Source: Pseudomonadota bacterium
GTDB lineage: Bacteria; Pseudomonadota; Alphaproteobacteria; Rhizobiales; Pleomorphomonadaceae
DNA: 38,327 bases
Reading direction: 5' to 3'
Assembly (NCBI GenBank): GCA_018262575.1
Contig: JAGSYU010000086.1
Location: 1-38,327 of the forward strand
Part shown: in pieces, positions 35,212-38,327 of the stretch
How the letters are laid out: the number at the start of each line of letters is the position of its first letter
Numbering within the stretch: position 1 is the first letter of the stretch
Translations under genes and position numbers: made by a program
The notes under the pieces: generated by a model
Databases searched by the model: none
What the model was told of the DNA's origin: nothing
The model's input: the letters and a program-made list of their open reading frames with translations, nothing else

Positions 35212-36672
35212 TCAGTCGCCGGCCGGCGGCGTGCGGCCGCGCAACGGCCGCTCCTCGATGCGGGCGAGCAACGCCAACGAGATGATTTGCGCCACGGCGG
35301 CGGCATAGAACAGCGCCTGGAAGGCGGCAACGGCTCCCTCCCGCGCCGCCGGAGCAAGCGCGCCGTCACTGATGTGATCGCCGATGCCGGCGCTGCCGAC
35401 AATGGCACCCAGCACGGCGATGGCGACGACGGCGCCCAGCGTGCGAACGAAGGTATAGGCCCCGGTCGCCGTGCCGAGGTCGCGCGGATCGGCGGCGTTC
35501 TGCACCATGACGGTAGCGACCGGGAACAGCGTGCCCTGGCCGAAGCTGGTCAGGATGGCCAGCGCCTCGATCACCCAGAACGGCTCGTGTCCGGCGAAAA
35601 GACCAATCGCCGCCAGCGACACCACCGACAGCAGACTACCGATCATCGGCAGCCGCTTGTAGCGCACGCCCTTGCGCAACAGCCGCGCCGAGACGTTGGA
35701 GCCGGCCACCGAGCCGATCATCGGCCCGAGCAGCGCCAGGCCGGCCGCCGAGGCGCCGAAGCCGTCGATCAGCTGCAGATAGACCGGGAAATAGACCGAC
35801 AGGCCGAACATGCCGGCCGCCGCCAGGAAGGAGGTGGCCGAGGTCAGCGTGATCACCCGATCGCCGAAGATGCGCGGCGGCAGCAGCGGCTCGGCTGGCT
35901 GGAACTGGTACCAGGCGAACAGGCCAAAGACGGAGACCGACAGCGCCAGCATGCCCAAGATGAGCGGCGAGCCCCAGGGATAGGAGTGGCCGCCGAGCGT
36001 CAGCGGCAGCAGGAACATCAGTGTCGCCGCCATGATCATCACTGCACCGGCGATGTCGAGCCGGTGGTCGCGGCGGATATCCGGCAGGCGCGACAGCGGC
36101 TTCACCGACAAGATGACGGCCAGCGCGCCGAGCGGCAGATTCAGCCAGAAGATCGCCGACCAGTGGACATATTCGGCCAGGAGGCCGCCCAGCACCGGCC
36201 CGGCAACGCTCGACGTCGCCCAGACGGCGGAGATGTAGACCATGTACTTGCCGCGCTCGCGCGGTGGCGCCACATCGCCGATGATGGTCTGGACGAGGGC
36301 CATCAGCCCGCCGCCGCCGAGGCCCTGCAAGGCGCGACCGGCGATCAGCACCGCCATCGACGGAGCCAGCGCCGAAATCAGCGACCCCGCCACGAAGATG
36401 CCGACGCCGGCATACAGCACCGGTCGCCGTCCCTTGAGATCGGCGAGCTTGCCATAGAGCGGCGTCACCGCGGTCGCCGTCAGGAAATAGGCCGATACGA
36501 TCCACGACACCCACTCGCCGCCGCCGAGCGAGGCGCCCATCACCGGCAGGGCCGGCGTGACGATGGTCTGGTCGAGCGCCGCCAGGAACATGCAAAGAAG
36601 CGAGGTGATGACGATCTTGGTCTTGTCGTCTTCGGTCAAAACCGGCTGGTCGGGCGGAAGCGTCTGGGTCAT
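35212..36672 (-). CDS. DHA2-family MFS multidrug transporter (14 segments)
   Basis: This 486-residue inner-membrane drug/proton antiporter of the EmrB/QacA type has motif D1 LDQTIVTPALPVMGASL in helix 1, motif A GKLADLKGRRPVL between helices 2 and 3, motif C-like SSVAGPVLGGLLAEYVHWSAIFWLNLPLG, and a DHA2-length C-terminal half. ATG 36672 follows GGACCAGATC, a weak binding site. It is divergent from pxpA. I see no adjacent EmrA-type adaptor, so it probably acts alone. Substrates are unknown. Confidence 0.9.
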   Translation of the reverse strand: MTQTLPPDQPVLTEDDKTKIVITSLLCMFLAALDQTIVTPALPVMGASLGGGEWVSWIVSAYFLTATAVTPLYGKLADLKGRRPVLYAGVGIFVAGSLISALAPSMAVLIAGRALQGLGGGGLMALVQTIIGDVAPPRERGKYMVYISAVWATSSVAGPVLGGLLAEYVHWSAIFWLNLPLGALAVILSVKPLSRLPDIRRDHRLDIAGAVMIMAATLMFLLPLTLGGHSYPWGSPLILGMLALSVSVFGLFAWYQFQPAEPLLPPRIFGDRVITLTSATSFLAAAGMFGLSVYFPVYLQLIDGFGASAAGLALLGPMIGSVAGSNVSARLLRKGVRYKRLPMIGSLLSVVSLAAIGLFAGHEPFWVIEALAILTSFGQGTLFPVATVMVQNAADPRDLGTATGAYTFVRTLGAVVAIAVLGAIVGSAGIGDHISDGALAPAAREGAVAAFQALFYAAAVAQIISLALLARIEERPLRGRTPPAGD

Positions 36673-36834
36673 GATCTGGTCCGGCGGATGGCGCGGCGCA
36701 CCCTAGCGAGGGTTTGGCGGGAAAGCCAGCGGCGACGCGTCGCACCATCAGCGAGCGTTGTGACGACTGGTCTCGCCGCTTCCGTTCGCCGCCCGAGCCT
36801 CTATACTTGCCTCGATCAACCGGAGACAGCCGCC

Positions 36835-37617
36835 ATGACAGCCGTCCTTCCGCGCGCCGTCGATCTCAACGCCGACCTCGGCGAGGGCTTCGGCGCCTAC
36901 CGCATCGGCGATGATGCCGCGCTGCTTGAGGTGGTCACCTCGGCCAACGTCGCCTGCGGCCTGCATGCCGGCGATCCCGAAATCATGGCCGAAACCTTTC
37001 GCCTCGCCAAGGCCGGCGGCGTCGCGGTCGGCGCCCACCCCGGCTTTCCCGATCTCTGGGGCTTCGGCCGGCGCGTCCTGCCCTATTCGGCCGGCGAGAT
37101 CGAGCGGCTGATCGCCTATCAGATCGGCGCGGCAGCGGCGCTGTCAGCGTTGGCCGGCCACCCGATCACCTACGTCAAGCTGCATGGCGCGCTCGCCAAC
37201 CTCGCCGTCGCCGATTCCGACGTCGCCGCCGCCAGCATCCGGGCGATCAGGGGCGTCGACGCCTCGCTCGCCTGCCTCGCCATCGCCCACGGCCGGCAGG
37301 ACCGCCTCGCCCGCGACGCCGGCCTCGCCACCTTTTCCGAGGTCTACGCCGATCGTGGCTACCTCGACGACGGCCGCCTGATGCCGCGCGCCCAGCCCGG
37401 CGCCTTCGTTCACGACCCGGCCACGGCGGTCGAACGGGCCTGCCGCATGGTGCTGACCGGCGAGATCGTCTCGGTGGCCGGCAAGGCGCTGCCGACATCC
37501 GTCGATTCCATCTGCGTCCACGGCGACAACCCGACGGCACTGGTGACGGCGCGGCTCTTGCGCGAGCGCCTCGCCGTCGAGGGCGTCGCGCTCGTCTCCT
37601 TCGCGGGCAAGGCCTGA
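36835..37617 (+). CDS. pxpA: 5-oxoprolinase subunit A (LamB/YcsF family)
   Basis: PxpA with PxpB and PxpC hydrolyses 5-oxoproline (pyroglutamate) to glutamate using ATP. The 260-residue protein shows the family's VDLNADLGEGFGAYRIGDD, SANVACGLHAGDPEIM, VGAHPGFPDLWGFGRR, VKLHGALANLA, FSEVYADRGYLDDGRLMPRAQPGA and CVHGDNPTA. ATG 36835 is the start; upstream frame is unrelated. It overlaps the next gene by one base (TGATG) and leads an operon with biotin-carboxylase-type carrier genes, a common arrangement in which pxpB and pxpC follow. Those would lie beyond the window. Confidence 0.95.
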   Translation: MTAVLPRAVDLNADLGEGFGAYRIGDDAALLEVVTSANVACGLHAGDPEIMAETFRLAKAGGVAVGAHPGFPDLWGFGRRVLPYSAGEIERLIAYQIGAAAALSALAGHPITYVKLHGALANLAVADSDVAAASIRAIRGVDASLACLAIAHGRQDRLARDAGLATFSEVYADRGYLDDGRLMPRAQPGAFVHDPATAVERACRMVLTGEIVSVAGKALPTSVDSICVHGDNPTALVTARLLRERLAVEGVALVSFAGKA

Positions 37618-38036
37618 TGGACGTGCTTCTCGATCGCCTCGTCACCCTCCTCAACGAATCCGGCCTGCGTGAGATCGAGTTCGAGGAAGGCGATGTCCAC
37701 ATCCGCCTGGTGAAGGACGGCAAGGGCACAGTCCGGCCGGACACGCCGGCTGCCGCTTTCGTCACCACGGCGGCGGCGCCGGCCGATCACGCCATCGTCG
37801 CCGGCCTCACCGGCACCTTCTACCGCGCCCCGTCGCCCGAGGTGCCACCCTTTGTCGAGATCGGCGACCACGTCGAGGAGGGGCAGACCATCGGCCTTCT
37901 TGAGGCGATGAAGATGCTGAACCCGATCGAAGCCGACCGCGCCGGTCGCATCACGGCCATCGCGGCGGAAAACGGCGCCCTGGTGACGCGCGGCGCCGTG
38001 CTGGTCCGCCTTGCCAAGCCGGACGATCGATCATGA
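37617..38036 (+). CDS. accB: Biotin carboxyl carrier protein, AccB-like
   Basis: The 139-residue carrier has an N-terminal region MDVLLDRLVTLLNESGLREIEFEEGDVHIRLVKDG, a proline- and alanine-rich linker, and a biotinyl domain from about residue 60 with GTFYRAPSPEVPPFVEIGDHVEEGQTIGLLEAMKMLNPIEAD. K99 in EAMKM is the biotinylation site. It is tightly linked to pxpA and likely belongs to a carboxylase set used with it; the main fatty-acid accB could be a different gene. Its stop overlaps the next gene's start (ATGA). Confidence 0.93.
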   Translation: MDVLLDRLVTLLNESGLREIEFEEGDVHIRLVKDGKGTVRPDTPAAAFVTTAAAPADHAIVAGLTGTFYRAPSPEVPPFVEIGDHVEEGQTIGLLEAMKMLNPIEADRAGRITAIAAENGALVTRGAVLVRLAKPDDRS

Positions 38037-38327
38037 CCTTTGAGGAGATCGAGGCCATCGTCCGCCGGCTCGATGGCCGGGGCATCGCCGCCGCCGACAT
38101 CCGCACCGCTACAGCACGGCTGAAACTTCGCTTTGCCGAAAGCGAGGTGCCCGAACCGATCCCGGACGAGCCGCCGCCGGCTCTTGTCGTCGCCCCGTCG
38201 CCCGGCCGCTTTCGTCCCGTGCATCCGCTGACCGGCGCGCCGCGTTTCTCCGAGGGCGACCGCGTTGCCAAGGGCGAGACGATCGCCTTTGTCGAGGCCA
38301 ATGGGCTGCTGCTGCCGGTCGTTGCCG
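38033..38327 (+). CDS. BCCP-like protein lacking the biotinylated lysine, partial
   Basis: The 98 residues visible start MTFEEIEAIVRRLDGRG and then carry a short linker and a biotinyl-like domain with SPGRFRPVHPLTGAPRFSEGDRVAKGETIAFVEANGLLLPVVA. Aligned without gaps to the preceding carrier, EAMKM becomes EANGL, so the lysine position (residue 91) is glycine. It overlaps the AccB-like stop by four bases. It cannot be biotinylated at the usual site and may be a structural or regulatory partner. The C-terminus is outside the window. Confidence 0.85.
   Translation, partial: MTFEEIEAIVRRLDGRGIAAADIRTATARLKLRFAESEVPEPIPDEPPPALVVAPSPGRFRPVHPLTGAPRFSEGDRVAKGETIAFVEANGLLLPVVA

Noticed and set aside
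35287-36834. Long in-frame extension upstream of pxpA, making a 776-residue frame
   Set aside because: It is antisense to the DHA2 transporter. PxpA similarity begins exactly at ATG 36835, and the product length then matches the family.

Overview
The window is high-GC DNA packed with genes on both strands. Gene content and gene order point to an alphaproteobacterium, probably Hyphomicrobiales (Rhizobiales). Supporting clues are an MCE/Mla set with a STAS-fused permease, an alphaproteobacterial CheZ, ThiO/ThiD of the rhizobial type, a PlcP-type lipid-remodelling pair and a palindromic intergenic element of a kind I recall from Rhizobiales. The region looks chromosomal. I see no rRNA, tRNA, CRISPR, integrase, transposase or phage gene.

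Layout. 1-3089 (minus): mlaE-mlaF-mlaD lipid transport operon, with mlaD broken by an internal deletion. 3531-5798: dipeptide epimerase, convergent with an MFS transporter. 5942-7732: CheZ with an acidic repeat tail, then a small YjfB-like motility protein. 7946-9822 (minus): a phosphate-starvation module made of a Pho box, a 20-codon leader ORF, a PlcP-like phosphoesterase and a GT4 glycosyltransferase. 9880-12456 (minus): pgi and pgl, each with an intrinsic terminator. 12644-15107 (minus): thiO-thiE-thiD without thiC, thiS or thiG. 15070-18959 (minus): DMT exporter, dienelactone hydrolase and CYTH-CHAD protein. 19255-25314 (plus): a dppABCDF dipeptide importer with a GNAT gene inserted after dppA; both permease genes carry frame-breaking deletions. 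25336-28897: an NAD-dependent epimerase divergent from a LysR gene that overlaps a 3-methyladenine glycosylase gene, and a DUF2000 gene divergent from an Lrp/AsnC regulator. 28946-32998: rpe-gph-cbbY (minus), a YjhX/TopAI-like gene and a divergent CbbR-type LysR gene, which resembles an accessory Calvin-cycle cluster. 33095-36672: PP2C-like protein, trehalose phosphatase, Dabb protein and DHA2 efflux pump. 36835-end: pxpA, a biotin carrier protein and a second carrier-like protein that lacks the biotinylated lysine; the operon runs off the window.

The observations I rate highest are: (1) a Pho-box-controlled plcP-agt pair whose only good ribosome binding site serves a 20-codon leader ORF ending on the plcP start codon; (2) two copies of a mosaic intergenic repeat, each just past the 3' end of a minus-strand gene, one carrying a 60-base palindrome-bearing insert; (3) a biotin-carrier paralogue whose EAMK motif is EANG; and (4) three separate frame-breaking internal deletions in transporter genes, which are either real pseudogenes or assembly errors.
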